NCBI GenBank assembly: GCA_026724425.1
Contig: JAIUCV010000007.1
Location: 20,985,286 to 21,049,285, forward strand
Source of the DNA: Erythrophleum ivorense
Taxonomy: Eukaryota > Streptophyta > Magnoliopsida > Fabales > Fabaceae
Direction: 5' to 3'
Length of the DNA: 64,000 nt
Shown in pieces: positions 38,324 to 49,335 of the stretch. How positions within the stretch are numbered: the stretch's first letter is position 1; every line of letters starts with the position of its first letter. The notes under the pieces are model-generated. The model was given only the letters and a program-made list of their open reading frames with translations. It ran no database searches and was not told the origin of the DNA. The translations under genes were made by a program, and so were the position numbers.

Positions 38324-41300
38324 AGCGGTCCAGAAAAGCGAGAAAAAGAGAATTTGACTTTTTAAAAGCTTCCAAATCTCTTATTTCTTCTTCTAACCGA
38401 CTCAAACTCGTCTTAGGAGAGAGAAAAGGGCGAAGGAGAGAGAGAGAAGCTGAAGAGAAGAGGAAAGCACAAGAAAGGTAAGATTCTCATGGCTTCCTCT
38501 TAGTAAGTTGCCTTCTCCCCTTTTTCCCTCCTTTTCACGGTTTAAATGGTAGAAAATGGTTAGGGTTGAGTCTGGTTCAGAGGAGAGAGAGTGGGAAACC
38601 ATTCTTGAGAGAGATTAGAAGTAGATAGTCTTCTCTTTCTTGCTTTTCCCCTTTCTTATGAGTTGAGAAAGAGAAGGATAGTTCATGGACCCTAGAGTGA
38701 GGAAGAAACCTAGAGTGAGAAGCTCAGTAGAGCTGCTTAGAAGTGATCCTTAGCTTAAGAATTGAGTAGTAAAGTATTAATTCCATGCTTTTGTGTGGTT
38801 AGGCTCAAGAGGAACTCTCCCATCTAGAAGTTGTTGTGAAACCAACAAGGGAGGAGACCATTGACAGAGCAAGTAGTAGATAGCCAATAAAGGTAGTTCT
38901 CTCCACTTTTTCTCATGCATAATTGTGTGTTTACATTGTCTTGCTTGTGTGTAGGAATGAGATGAGCTATGAGAAGTGTGTTAGCATGATTATGTGATAT
39001 GATTGAGATGATGTTTTAAATGCTTGATTGGTTTGCTTGAGGAAATGGAAAAGCCAATAACCCTGAAGCCAAGGTGAGGATGAGCCGAAGCCTAAGTTGG
39101 TTGAGCCATGTCTCCCAAAAGTGAGGTTGACTCCCAAAGAGTAAGGGTGAGTCTAAGTACCTGTAAAAGTATGGGAAGGCAAATTCAAAAGCCATAAGGG
39201 AAGGGGTGAGGCCGATCCAAGTACTCAGCGAACTCATGAATGTTATCCATGGCCATTTCACATGTTTAAACGTTTTCTATCATGTTTTACATGCTAACAT
39301 GCCATACATGCTTAATGAGACTTGTTGCATGCAATATATGTATGTTTGAATGAGAGTTGAACTACTGAGATTCTCCGAATCTCACCCTCCCTCTCCACCA
39401 CCCAACCATGTCAGGTGGCCCAAGTGAGATAAGAGATGGGAGCAACCACCAACAAGCATGAGGCTAGGGATAGAGATGAAGAAAAGTGTATAGTTTTGTA
39501 CTACATTGTATATGTAACTTGTACATGAGATGTAAATAATGTATACGATGTAGCATGTACAAATATTGTAAGACAAAGTATGTATTAATGATGAATGTAT
39601 GAGAATGAGCTTTATGACGAATGAAATAGCATGGTTGAATGAGAAAGAGCCAATGGTAGCTTAGTAGATAAGGGTGCATAAGTGGGCATGGGGTAGTGAG
39701 TTTCCCCAATCTAAGTTATGAGACACTTGAGGCATGATTGATAGCTCCTAAAGATGCTTTCTCATGTGCTTAAAGAGTCATAGAAGTAGAAAACTTAAGA
39801 TTGGACCCCATTAGCCACACTTTTGGCCAAGAAATGGCCTTTTGCACATGATGTCATAGAATAGCCATATGACCTCTTCTAGCCATGAGATTTGACATGG
39901 AACTAGAGTATGTTTAGAGCTTTCTGGGAAGCTAGAGTTCATGTCATTTAGAGGTCTATAGCATTTTCTATGAGCATTCAAAGTTGACATCAGAAATTCG
40001 GATTTAGAAAAATTACTGTTCATTTGGTCAGATTTGAAATCATGTCATCCGAGGGGCAAACATAGTCCAATGGCTACGAAATTTTATACACAGAAACTAG
40101 ATGGTCACAGTGACTTGTAGGAACTAGAAGCACCTCATTTAGAGGTCCAGAGAGGAAGTTATGCAATTTCGAAGTTCCTGCCCAGAATCAGACACCCAGC
40201 CAGACCCGAGGTACTGTTTCATCGGTTTCCGGGAAATTGGCTAGGTGAACTGATCTGGAGAGATTTTTCTCCTCTAGCTAACATCCACATATTTCCATAG
40301 AGATAGAGTTTGTGAGCATTGGATTTTTTTGGAATTAGTTAGACATTTTCAAAGTCCATATCAGTAAACTGTGACAGCAAAGAAGTCCCCTCTGACCAGT
40401 GAGCTATTTCGATGTCAAACGCAGAGTATGTGAGAGATTGAGACTTCTACTTATTTTTAGCATGAAGTAGATGTCTCAACCTTTCTAGAATGACCCAGAT
40501 CATGCAGATAAGATTTTTCTGCATTTAGTTATGAATTTCCAAAGTTAGCCCAGAAAAGAGGCAAAATCTGCCACTAGCGAAAATGCATGTCTCCAATCCC
40601 TTTTTGCTTTCCATGAGTTCTAAGCATATAGTAGGGATTGAAATAAGTCTCAATAGAATACTTGAGCATGAGGAACCATAGAGAGAGCTCAACCGGTCCA
40701 TGTTACTTCTAAGTGGATCTCTACCCACACATAGTGCCATAGAAAAAGCAAGCATAAGGTAGAGAGTTTATCTCCCTTGTGAGTTCCGCATATGTATATG
40801 AGTAAGAGGGCACGCTGGGTATGAGCTAGAGGTTAAGGTGTCACAACTAGGGTTTAACAAAACTAACTCAAAACATATGATTTTCAAGTGCAAGGTGGAA
40901 AAAACTTACTCTTTAAGCTTAATCCTTGCATCCTTTGCTTTTCTCACTCTAAAATTCTTTTTCTTCCCACTTAGAGCAACATTCCACCTTGAAGAAAAGA
41001 TGAATATGCAGCTTCCCTTTGGAGAAAATGGTTGGAGGATGGAGAAGATGAAGAAATTTGGTGAAGAATGGTGGTAGTTTTGCTTGGTTTCACTTCTTCT
41101 CCCACTTTTTCTCCCTCTCTCTCTCTCTTCACGGTTTTCTTTCTTTCTTCCTTGTGTGTGGCATGAAAATGGTGGAATGGAGGTGAAGAAGATGAATCTA
41201 TTGAAGTTAAATAGTCATACTAAATTTAGACCCTTGGATCAACATTTTCAAGATCAAATCTTAACCTTCCATTCCTTTTTTTCTTTTGATTTTCTAATTT

Positions 41301-41376
41301 TATAACTAAATATCTTGTTCCAAAAATTCTTGGCCACACACTTAGAAGCCTTGCCTTAACCCTTAAGTTATGAAGA

Positions 41377-41456
41377 GTAACCATGGTTAATTTCTTAACT
41401 CAACCAGTCAACTTTTAACTCAACCATAGTTAGTTTTCAACTTAACCATGGTTAAT
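41377..41456. repeat. TTAACCATGGTTAA palindrome array in B2
   Basis: Perfect TTAACCATGGTTAA at 41442-41455 and TAACCATGGTTAA at 41378-41390, with AACCATAGTT between and one site reduced to CAACCAGTCAAC by an internal loss. Confidence 0.8.
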
Positions 41457-42603
41457 TCTTTAAAATAACTAAAATATTTTTCTTCTTTTCCTTTCATTCT
41501 ATATTTATATTTGGGTTTCATCTTCTCTAAAACCCTAATCATATCTTCTTTTCTCTTATCGAGCCTTTAGAATCAACTATTGGGCCTTATAGCAGTCTAA
41601 AAATTAGTGTCTGAGCCCAATTAAGGTTTTACGGTGTAATACATACCTTTAGACTTTCTAAAATTTATGAACATTATTTCCTCTACTTTCTGGCCATATT
41701 AAGCTTCAAACATGGGTCAGGGGCCCTTAAGCTCAATCCTCATAAATTTCAGTGTCAATCAGACACCAGGGTCTATAGGTGTAATTTTCACTATTCTGTA
41801 TTATGATTGTGCTATAAACTTTTCATTTACTGCAATTCTATCCCTAAAACTCCTTCAAGGTTTCTTAGCCCTTTAGCTATTTTTATTTCTATAGTTCTTA
41901 CAACTTCTTTTTTTCCATTTTGCTCATGACTACTGATCGGGATAACCAGATCTCAGATCGGATCCCGCCCTGCCATCCAGACAACTTGGTATCATTGGAC
42001 CCGTCTCATCAAACTGAGTTTAACTGTGGGTCATGGATTTCTAAGATTCTTGCTCGATTTTTTGATATTCGTGCTTAAAGCCACGAATAAAGGGTGAAAC
42101 TAGGGTTTCCTAATCTTTAGGAAAATTTATACATTTTGCCTCGCATATAACTTTTCTTTATATTTTAATCCCTGGCTCCTCGTACTTGACTTCGGAGACT
42201 CTTCAGGACCTTTTTCTGATCTTTTCTTCTTTTTTTTCATCTATTTTGGCCTTAATTTTAAGGCACCTCTGGCCTTGACTCATCATTATTTGTGGTCTAG
42301 AATATCATTCTAATTTTATTAGACCTTAATTTATTCTATTTGGCGGACTTCCTTTCATATCTGGTGAATTTCGTACATTGACAGAGAAACCATATGTTAC
42401 GTTTCTCACATTTCCTTACGTTTTCTTGGATTTTTCAAAAAATCGGATGTTACAGAATACATATTACATACTAGGCTACCAAGTGGTCAAATTGCATTTT
42501 CTCATCAATTAGGCTACCACTTTGGTTCATATGCTACTCTCACATACTTTTACATTTGCTCAAGTATTTACATCTCAAAAATAATATATACATATACACT
42601 TTG

Positions 42604-45600
42604 TGTAACACCATAATTTCTTAGCCATTTTCATGCAATTCCTAAGCTTGATACCATGCACTTCATGAATTAAATAACTTATTTCCAAGTATCATATAAG
42701 TTCTTCAAGGAAAAAGGCATATAAAATATTAATTATTTTAGCATTGCATCATGTATAAAAATTTCATTCAGTGTCACGTGGACCATGTGAGCTCATATAT
42801 CATATTCTCATAGTTAATTACATAGATACAACTTATTTCCATCCCTAGAAGTGGCCTACAACTCGTGGAAAGCAAAGGGAAGCTTAAATATATATATATA
42901 TATATATGTATGCATTTTCAACCAGAATTCTCCTCTTTCTGTCGCAAAATTTAGAAAATCATAACTAATTCTAAAAAAATTGAAATCAAGCATTCTTGGC
43001 CATTCTGGAAAGCTACACATGTCTACTTTATGATAAAAATAAGTTTAGACCATGAAACACAACACAAAAGATGTTTGACATTCAAAAATTTTCAGAGGTA
43101 TGACTGTCCATTGGTACTGTCACAGGTTTCTGCAAGAAATATAAAAAATGTCCAATTAATTTCACAAAAATTTAATCCATGCAAATGATACTAATATGGA
43201 AAGATACAAATGTTAACTCCAAACCAATTCAGGCACAGCCAAACCTCAAAACCTAATCAAATAGTACTTAAGGTCAGTTGAGGCACTTGATACTGGGAAG
43301 AATTTTAAAAATTCATATCTCCTTCTCTAAACATCCAAATGGGGTGCTTCTAGTTGGCACAAGTCACTGAAAATGTATACTTTCTCCATATAAAATTTTG
43401 TGGCAATTGGACATCATTTGAACCCTGTGTGATAGAAATCATTTTTGGACCAAGTAAATAGTACATCAGACTAAAACCAGAATTTTTTCCAACTTTGAAA
43501 ATTCATCAAATATTCTCTAGACCTCTAAAAATTATATTCTTTAGCTTCCCAAAAATCTCTCAACAAGCTCTAATTGCATGCCAAATTTCAAATCAAGAAG
43601 AGCTCATTTGGACAAAAAGTAGTGTAGGATTCTAAAATAGTTAATTCTTAGTCCATACAAGATACCAAAATGTCCAAATGGCTTTCCTTGGGGTTTCGCA
43701 CCTCTTGGGCAAGTATAAAAGCATAAATAAGACTTGTATAAACTATCCAAATGGTTCTAAACCTCATGCATCTCAATTTGACCATTTCACTTCTATTTGT
43801 ACACAATTGCATCATGCCATTCAAAAAGCTAGTTTGCCATAACATACTCATTTTACATTCTAATGGTCACATAACATAATCTCTCTTTTATACATCACTT
43901 ATTAACATAATTATACATGTTCAAGAGGTCATAGACCATATACAATAATGGGTTACATCATTTGACATCAATATGGCCTTAAAGAACAAAATTGCAACAC
44001 TTTAGTGTCATGCTTTCATTTTTCATGTAGTTGGCTTTCATTCCCTTGGTCTCTTGGTCCACCTAGCATGTTAGAACATTAAAGATGAGGGAATGAGATT
44101 ACAAGAATCCCAATAGCTCATCTCTCATTCAATCATATATAAAAGATGCAAAATCAATTTTGAAAATGCATGCATGGGTATATTTCATAACATGAACATT
44201 CAAAAAGCAATCTTAGCATTTGAAAAAGTCACATATAGCATACATAGGCTTGCCAAGTATATGGATTAGCCTCACCTATTTACTTGTGGATTTTGGACTT
44301 GCCTCACCCATTCTTTATAAGGTTCTTAGACTTAACCATGCTCTTAGGAGTCAACCTCACTTTTGAGAGACTCTTTACTTTATCTCAACCAATCTTAAGG
44401 GTTCTTGGCCTCACCACACTCAAGCAAACTAAAACAAACATCATGAACAACATTTTAAAACATAATGTGTCATCATGGTACCATGGAGTAAGAGCTTATG
44501 CTAGAACATTTTTCATAGCTTAAAATATACATACATACATTCAAAGATAAGTAAAATAAGCAATCATGTATGAGAGAAGGTGGAGAGAGCTACCTTAAAA
44601 GCAACTACACACTTTTTCTCTTGAATCAATGCTCCCTCCTTCGGCCACACACACACAAAGGTGTGAGGATGATTTCTCTTGGCCTAAATACAATTTATGG
44701 AAGCCAATTAGGTTCATGAAATTAATTCTGAGGCCACACAACTTGCTTAGACTCTAGCTTAACCTATAAACCTCTTTATGGTTCCAAAAATGCACCTAAT
44801 GAAGCAATACCCATCAAATAAATTCTAGACTCCATTTTTTCCTTTCAAATATGATTCTTGATTCCTTTTAAGCCCCTTGAAGTCATCACACAATTAAAAC
44901 AAAAAGCCTAACTACATGTTGCTTCTTTAGGTCATATTATGGAACATAAAGCATCAACTCATTCTCTAGGCTTCCTAAATTTTTTCCAATGCTTCCTCTT
45001 ATATTCATTCATCATATATGACTCAAAAATAGGCTTAAAAAAATTTGAAACTCTCCCTAGTTATGTTAACCTCTCTTAGCTGAACCTATGCTACGTTTTA
45101 AGCTTTATGGACTTTGTTTTGTTTTCTTAATGGAGGAAGCACATGGGGAGACTCCTAAGGATCTTAGAAGCTCATTTAAACTCTCATTTAAGCATAGGAA
45201 TTAAGAAATCAAATCAGATTTTGGAAGGAATACTTGAAATCCTAGAATTTGCATCTTAAATTTCTATGGTTTTTTATTAATAATCTTTACATATTCTTAA
45301 TCTCCACACCCTTTTTTCCTAAGAATCACTCTTGGTTCTGCCTAAAAATCAAGTCCTCCTAGGGTTTCTTAAGTGGGGCAAAATGGTGGTGGAAGAGGAG
45401 CAAGGGATAGCAACCATGGAAAAAGAAATTATCTTGTTTTCTTGCTTTTTCTCACTTGAATCTTGTCTTCTTTGGGCTCCTCTCTTCAAATCCAAATTTT
45501 CTCCTTAATTTCTCCCTTCAAATAGATTTGTAAACTTCATTATAATCAAAGGAAACAAAGAAGAGTGGAGGAGAAAAATTTTGGATGGAAGAAAGCATGA

Positions 45601-46299
45601 AAAACTACCAAAATTCCTTACCTTCAAGCCTTGATTTTTCTTCTCCTTCTCCTTCCCTTGGTGCACCACTCTCTTAGGGTTTCTTCTCTGGTTTGGGGCA
45701 AAAAAATATGAGGCTCAATGAATGGGAGAGTGGGGCACCTCCTATGTATAGGTGGAGGAGAATGGCTTTTTCAAAAATTCCTATTTTACCCTTCATTTTT
45801 GACATTTTTGTTTCTACTTTATTTTAGCTCCTTTTTTAGAACTGTCTTTTCCATTATAAAATTTAGGATCCCAATTTAGTATAATATCTTTGGAATCACT
45901 CAAATCAGAGCTAAAGTCTTTCCGAATGAATCCGTTAAAATTTAGGTACACCAATATTAGAAAACGTCCACCGGATAGGTTTTAACTGTCCCGGGGCCTC
46001 CCATGGTTTTTAGAGCCTCTAAGAACCCTGGAGAACTCAAAATTTTCATTTAAAAAGCCCTCCTATGTGAATTCCAAAATTTTCTTAAAATTACGAAAAT
46101 GTCATTATGTTTCGTAAGCTTTCTGTAAAAAATTGTTTCTTCATTCTAGCTCTGTTTGTCCTTCCGTCTGAGGCTAAAATTCTCATTTTTTGCAGTCTAG
46201 AATGTTACTCAAATTTTTTAGGACCTTCACTAATTCATTTTGGGGGACTTGCTTTGAAAACATACCCTTTTCTGTCGTTTAACAAAAACAAATCTTACA
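42604..46299 (-). mobile_element. Complete family-A solo LTR (A4)
   Basis: A 3,696-bp sequence starting TGTAACACC and ending AATCTTACA on the plus strand, with a perfect TSD CTTTG at 42599-42603 and 46300-46304. It lies in D, in reverse orientation to A1 and A2. Hairpin TGAGATTACAAGAATCCCA is at 44095-44113; minus-strand TATA-like string at 45743-45750. Uninterrupted, so with A1 it gives the family's full length. Confidence 0.94.
45743..45750 (-). promoter_or_regulatory. Putative TATA box of LTR A4
   Basis: TATACATA on the minus strand at the conserved family-A position; weaker than in A1 and A2. Confidence 0.4.
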
Positions 46300-48149
46300 C
46301 TTTGACATTTCTTTACATAAAAAATCACACAAAACTATACAATTGTCAAAAGATAGGCCTTTAAGCTCTTTAGCTTCTTGAACACCACCTAGATATGGTG
46401 AGATGAAGGAGGGAAGGGGATGAGATTTAAGGAATCTCAGTAGTTTAAATACTCATTCAAGAAGGCAATCATGGCATATAAACATGTCAAGGATAATAAG
46501 TATACTCCCATAAAAACATGTCAAGGCTAAAGACAAGCTCTAGGAACTTTTGATCTAACCTCACCCCATTTTTAAGACTTTTAGATTAATCTCACCCTTG
46601 GTCTTAGGACTTTTGACTTAGCCTTACTCATCCAAGATATTTTTGACCTTGTCTCACTTATTCTTAGAGACTTTTGGCTTCGCCTATTACTAGAGACTTT
46701 TGGCTTCACCTCACCCACAAGAGTAATTTTTATAAATGAAACATCATTTAGAAAGCATATTGGTACCAATGCAATTAAGACCACATCAAGGCATGTCTCA
46801 TGATACAATCACACATACAAGCATCCATAGAAAGGCATGTCTCATGTCCCCTTTTTCTTTGTTTTCTTAAGGAACTTGCTATCCATGAAGTTTCCTAAAT
46901 GTCTTAAGAACTCAAACACATTCTTGGACAACCTAATTTACCATTAGAAATCTTCCTAATTCCCAAAGAGCAATGGAAACCCTAAAAGCCATACTTTGTT
47001 TTATAATGGTTCTTTTTGAATCCTAATTGGTTCCTTGGATTCCTTAGCCTTCAAAATCCCCATTCCTATAAAGTTTGCATTGAGATAAAGTCTCTAACAC
47101 CTCCTCCCTATTTTGACCAAAATGGTAAAGAAGAAGAAAAGCCAAGAAGGACAAGCTTTAGCAATGAAAGATTACCTTGTTTGGAAGCTTTTCAAGAGTA
47201 CTCTCTTGTGCTTTCAAGAGCTATTCCAATTTCTCTCCTCTCTCCACTGGACTAGCCACTAAACATGTCCAAATTAATCACCAAAACCATAGAAGAAGAG
47301 AGGAAAAGAGGTTTAGTGAAGATGAAGACATGAAAAATTAAAGAATTCTTACACTTTTCAAGCTTCTTCTTCCTCCCTTGGCTCTTTCCTTTTGTGCACC
47401 TTCAAGAGCAGAGTTTGAACCTATTTTAGAGTGCAAGAGAGTCAGTCAAGAGAGAGGGCAGAAGTAGGAGTTTTTTAAAAAGCCAAAGGGTCACTTTTAA
47501 AAATTACAATTTAGTCCATTTTATTGATTTCTTCCATTTAGGCACATTTCAATTCTTTTTTTAGAGTCATCTTTTTCATCATGAAATATCCTTTAATTCA
47601 TAAAATAGCTTTGGTTTCACCCAATTTGGATTTAAAACCTTACTGAATGATTTGATCAAAATATTGATCAATTAACACTTTCAAACCGAAAGGGTTTTAA
47701 CCATTCCAAGGATTCCTATGGTTTTTGGGGTTTCTGAGAACCCCGGGATACTCAATTTTCTCATTTAAAAATCTCTTCTTTGATTTTCTAAAAAGTGCCC
47801 AAAATTACAAAAATACTATTGGTTTTCGTCTGATTTTATTTAGCTATTATGACTTTAGTTTTTAGGCATTTTTAACCTTGTGTCTTCATTTTTAATTTTC
47901 TAAATTATTGTCTTAACTTTATTTGGCCTCAAATCTTTTTATTTAGAGGACTTCCTTTAGTAATTAGGGCTTTTTAGAATAACAGGTATTACATTTTGGC
48001 CATTAAAAGATTCTAAGATTAATCTTGAAGTGGTACTAACTTGTTGGTTTGCTTATTTAAGTGTTTGGGGATAACAGGTATCACGTTCAAATTTTCTCAC
48101 AACCAAAATGAGCTAGTATTATTCTAATAGCAAATTTGGTCATATTATA

Positions 48150-48385
48150 AATGCAAAAATTTTGGCCACAGTGCAAAAGTGATCCAGTAACTAATTTGGC
48201 CACGTGTAAATATTTTGGCGGTGATGCAAATCATGTCTATGTGGAAAAATTAGTCCAAACCCATATCTAGCCCTAATGGAAACCTTCTAGGACGTGATGA
48301 AAATGTTAAATTAAGGTTTTAAGAGTTCTAGAGGCCATTTTAGCCGTTGCCCAACCCTTTAAGTCGTGGCTTGAGCCTTCAGGTC
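48150..48385 (+). repeat. Degenerate GGCCACGGTG-like motifs near the 3' end of F
   Basis: TTTTGGCCACAGTGCAAAA, TTTGGCCACGTGTAAAT, TTTTGGCGGTGATGCAAAT, TTAGCCGTTGCCCAA and AAGTCGTGGCTTGAGCC recur at 20-60 bp spacing. The position relative to the LTR end matches that of the GGCCGCGGCC array in family E. The motif is looser and no longer palindromic, so it is offered as a probable decayed relative. Confidence 0.4.
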
Positions 48386-48693
48386 CTTATTTTTTCTATT
48401 AAAACTTGTTTTTATTATGTTAGTGGTGAATAATGATTAATGGCTCAACATGTACGAATTTTCATATTGTTTATAGGCATTTTGAATGGAGAACTAGATC
48501 TAATGAGAATTATGTTTCTATATAAACATGAAACCTCTTTTATGTCTTAGTAGTGACTATTGTTAATATAAAATTTTAAATTTTTCTATATTTCCATATG
48601 TTGGTAATCAATTACCTAAATTAAACCTTAATGACAACTAATTAAAAATCAAATTATATTTATTTAGCTTAATTAGGAATTAGGAGCATTACA

Positions 48694-49335
48694 TAATGCA
48701 TACATATATACATATCATATAGACAAAAAAGGCCCCTAAGTCAAATAAAAAAGCTAATATGTATAAACAAAAGACTCCATAATATTGCTTTATAATATTT
48801 CAAATCCAAATCATTCAAGTCCGGCATTCTTGGTTAATTAGGCACTCTAGTAATAAGAGGCACTTGTTGTGTGTCTCCTCAGTCGATACTATGGTCTTCA
48901 TATTTATAATTAGTCGAACCTAACCAATACCCAATATCTATATGTACACCCACTCTATCTCTACCACATACTCAGTCATAGGCATCTTGGTTCTCTAAAA
49001 ACACTACCATATTATGTAAAAATCATAATGACTCTCAATGAGACAAATAAGTTGAAAATAGATAATGGTTTAATTGCTACATGTGTAGAAAACATTTTAT
49101 TCCTCTTTTATAATTGAGATAAATTGACATCATTCATAATAAAAAATTAATAGCATGATAATTCAATAACTAGTACATCTAATGGCAATAATAATAATAA
49201 TAATCACATATCAACAACCATGCATATAAGCCATAACAAAAATTTCTCATAGTCATATATCTCAACATATTAGGGCATCAATCATAAACTCATCTAGCAT
49301 ATATAGTCCATCCTTCTTAGCAATACAGTGTAGCA
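48694..49335 (-). mobile_element. Probable outer piece of the gag element's 5' LTR
   Basis: Unique AT-rich sequence to the right of F, beginning with F's right TSD TAATG; it is expected to continue 10735-10988. It contains CACCCACTCTATCTCTACC-type text and an (AAT)n tract, and no coding frame. Its outer terminus is not found before E2 begins at 49336. Confidence 0.45.
49187..49204. repeat. (AAT)n microsatellite
   Basis: Six uninterrupted AAT units. Confidence 0.85.

Larger units (their letters stand above)
37905..40845 (+). mobile_element. Complete family-C solo LTR (C2)
   Basis: A 2,941-bp sequence starting TGTAACAACC and ending GGTGTCACA, with a perfect TSD ACTAG at 37900-37904 and 40846-40850. 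It interrupts B2. In sense order it has a purine tract, the palindrome array (38013-38323), a leader-like GAGAGAG region near 38420, hairpin TGAGATTCTCCGAATCTCA at 39366-39384, and the four degenerate ~185-bp units at about 39880-40560. It is more diverged from C1 and C3 than they are from each other. Confidence 0.94.
36348..42454 (-). mobile_element. Family-B solo LTR (B2), interrupted by C2
   Basis: Starts TGTCATACC and ends GGATGTTACA, with a perfect TSD GAATA at 36343-36347 and 42455-42459. Its own length is about 3.16 kb after removing C2, close to B1. Hairpin TGAGATTATGAAATCTCA is at 36955-36972; palindrome array at 41377-41456. It lies within D. Confidence 0.94.
13759..47993 (-). mobile_element. 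Family-H/D composite LTR holding A2, G2, B2 and A4
   Basis: The left end TGTAACACC is at 13759; the right end GGTATTACA is at 47993. Flanks are TTTTA (13754-13758) and TTTTG (47994-47998), a TSD with one mismatch. Own pieces are 13759-14187, 32355-32800, 34631-35197, then the D portion from 35198. Within it a second left terminus, TGTAATACC, sits at 35198 after CTCAC, with no matching right TSD. The simplest reading is that D inserted into H1 and recombination between the two related LTRs then removed D's right end and H1's matching part. Hairpins are at 34983-35001 (H1) and 46421-46439 (D). Confidence 0.75.
35198..47993 (-). mobile_element. Family-D/H LTR portion inside the composite
   Basis: The left terminus TGTAATACC at 35198 follows CTCAC; the right terminus GGTATTACA ends at 47993. 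Own pieces are 35198-36347, 42460-42603 and 46305-47993, about 2.98 kb. Hairpin TGAGATTTAAGGAATCTCA is at 46421-46439. The text just left of 35198 (H1) and the text at 46530-46600 (D) are copies of the same block, showing D and H1 to be one family. The right flank TTTTG matches H1's TSD and not CTCAC. Confidence 0.72.
10989..48693 (+). mobile_element. Family-F Ty3-type solo LTR, filled by a large nest
   Basis: It starts TATAACATC (a TGTAACATC terminus with one G-to-A change) and ends GCATTACA. TSD is CAATG (10984-10988) and TAATG (48694-48698), one C/T difference. Its own sequence is 10989-13758 plus 47999-48693, about 3.46 kb; the rest is the H/D composite. The hairpin TGAGATTTGATATCTCA is at 12627-12643. 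The stretch 12290-12480 parallels the block at 50460-50620 in E2 (for example GAGCC....GTGCTC), so F and E are related. The layout resembles Tekay/Del-type LTRs, an inference from general appearance only. Confidence 0.78.

Noticed and set aside
38004..38405. 133-codon open frame on the minus strand, the longest in the window
   Set aside because: It lies over the CTCGCTATAGCGAG array of LTR C2, so its protein is made of repeated array translations. No domain, no equivalent frame in C1 or C3.
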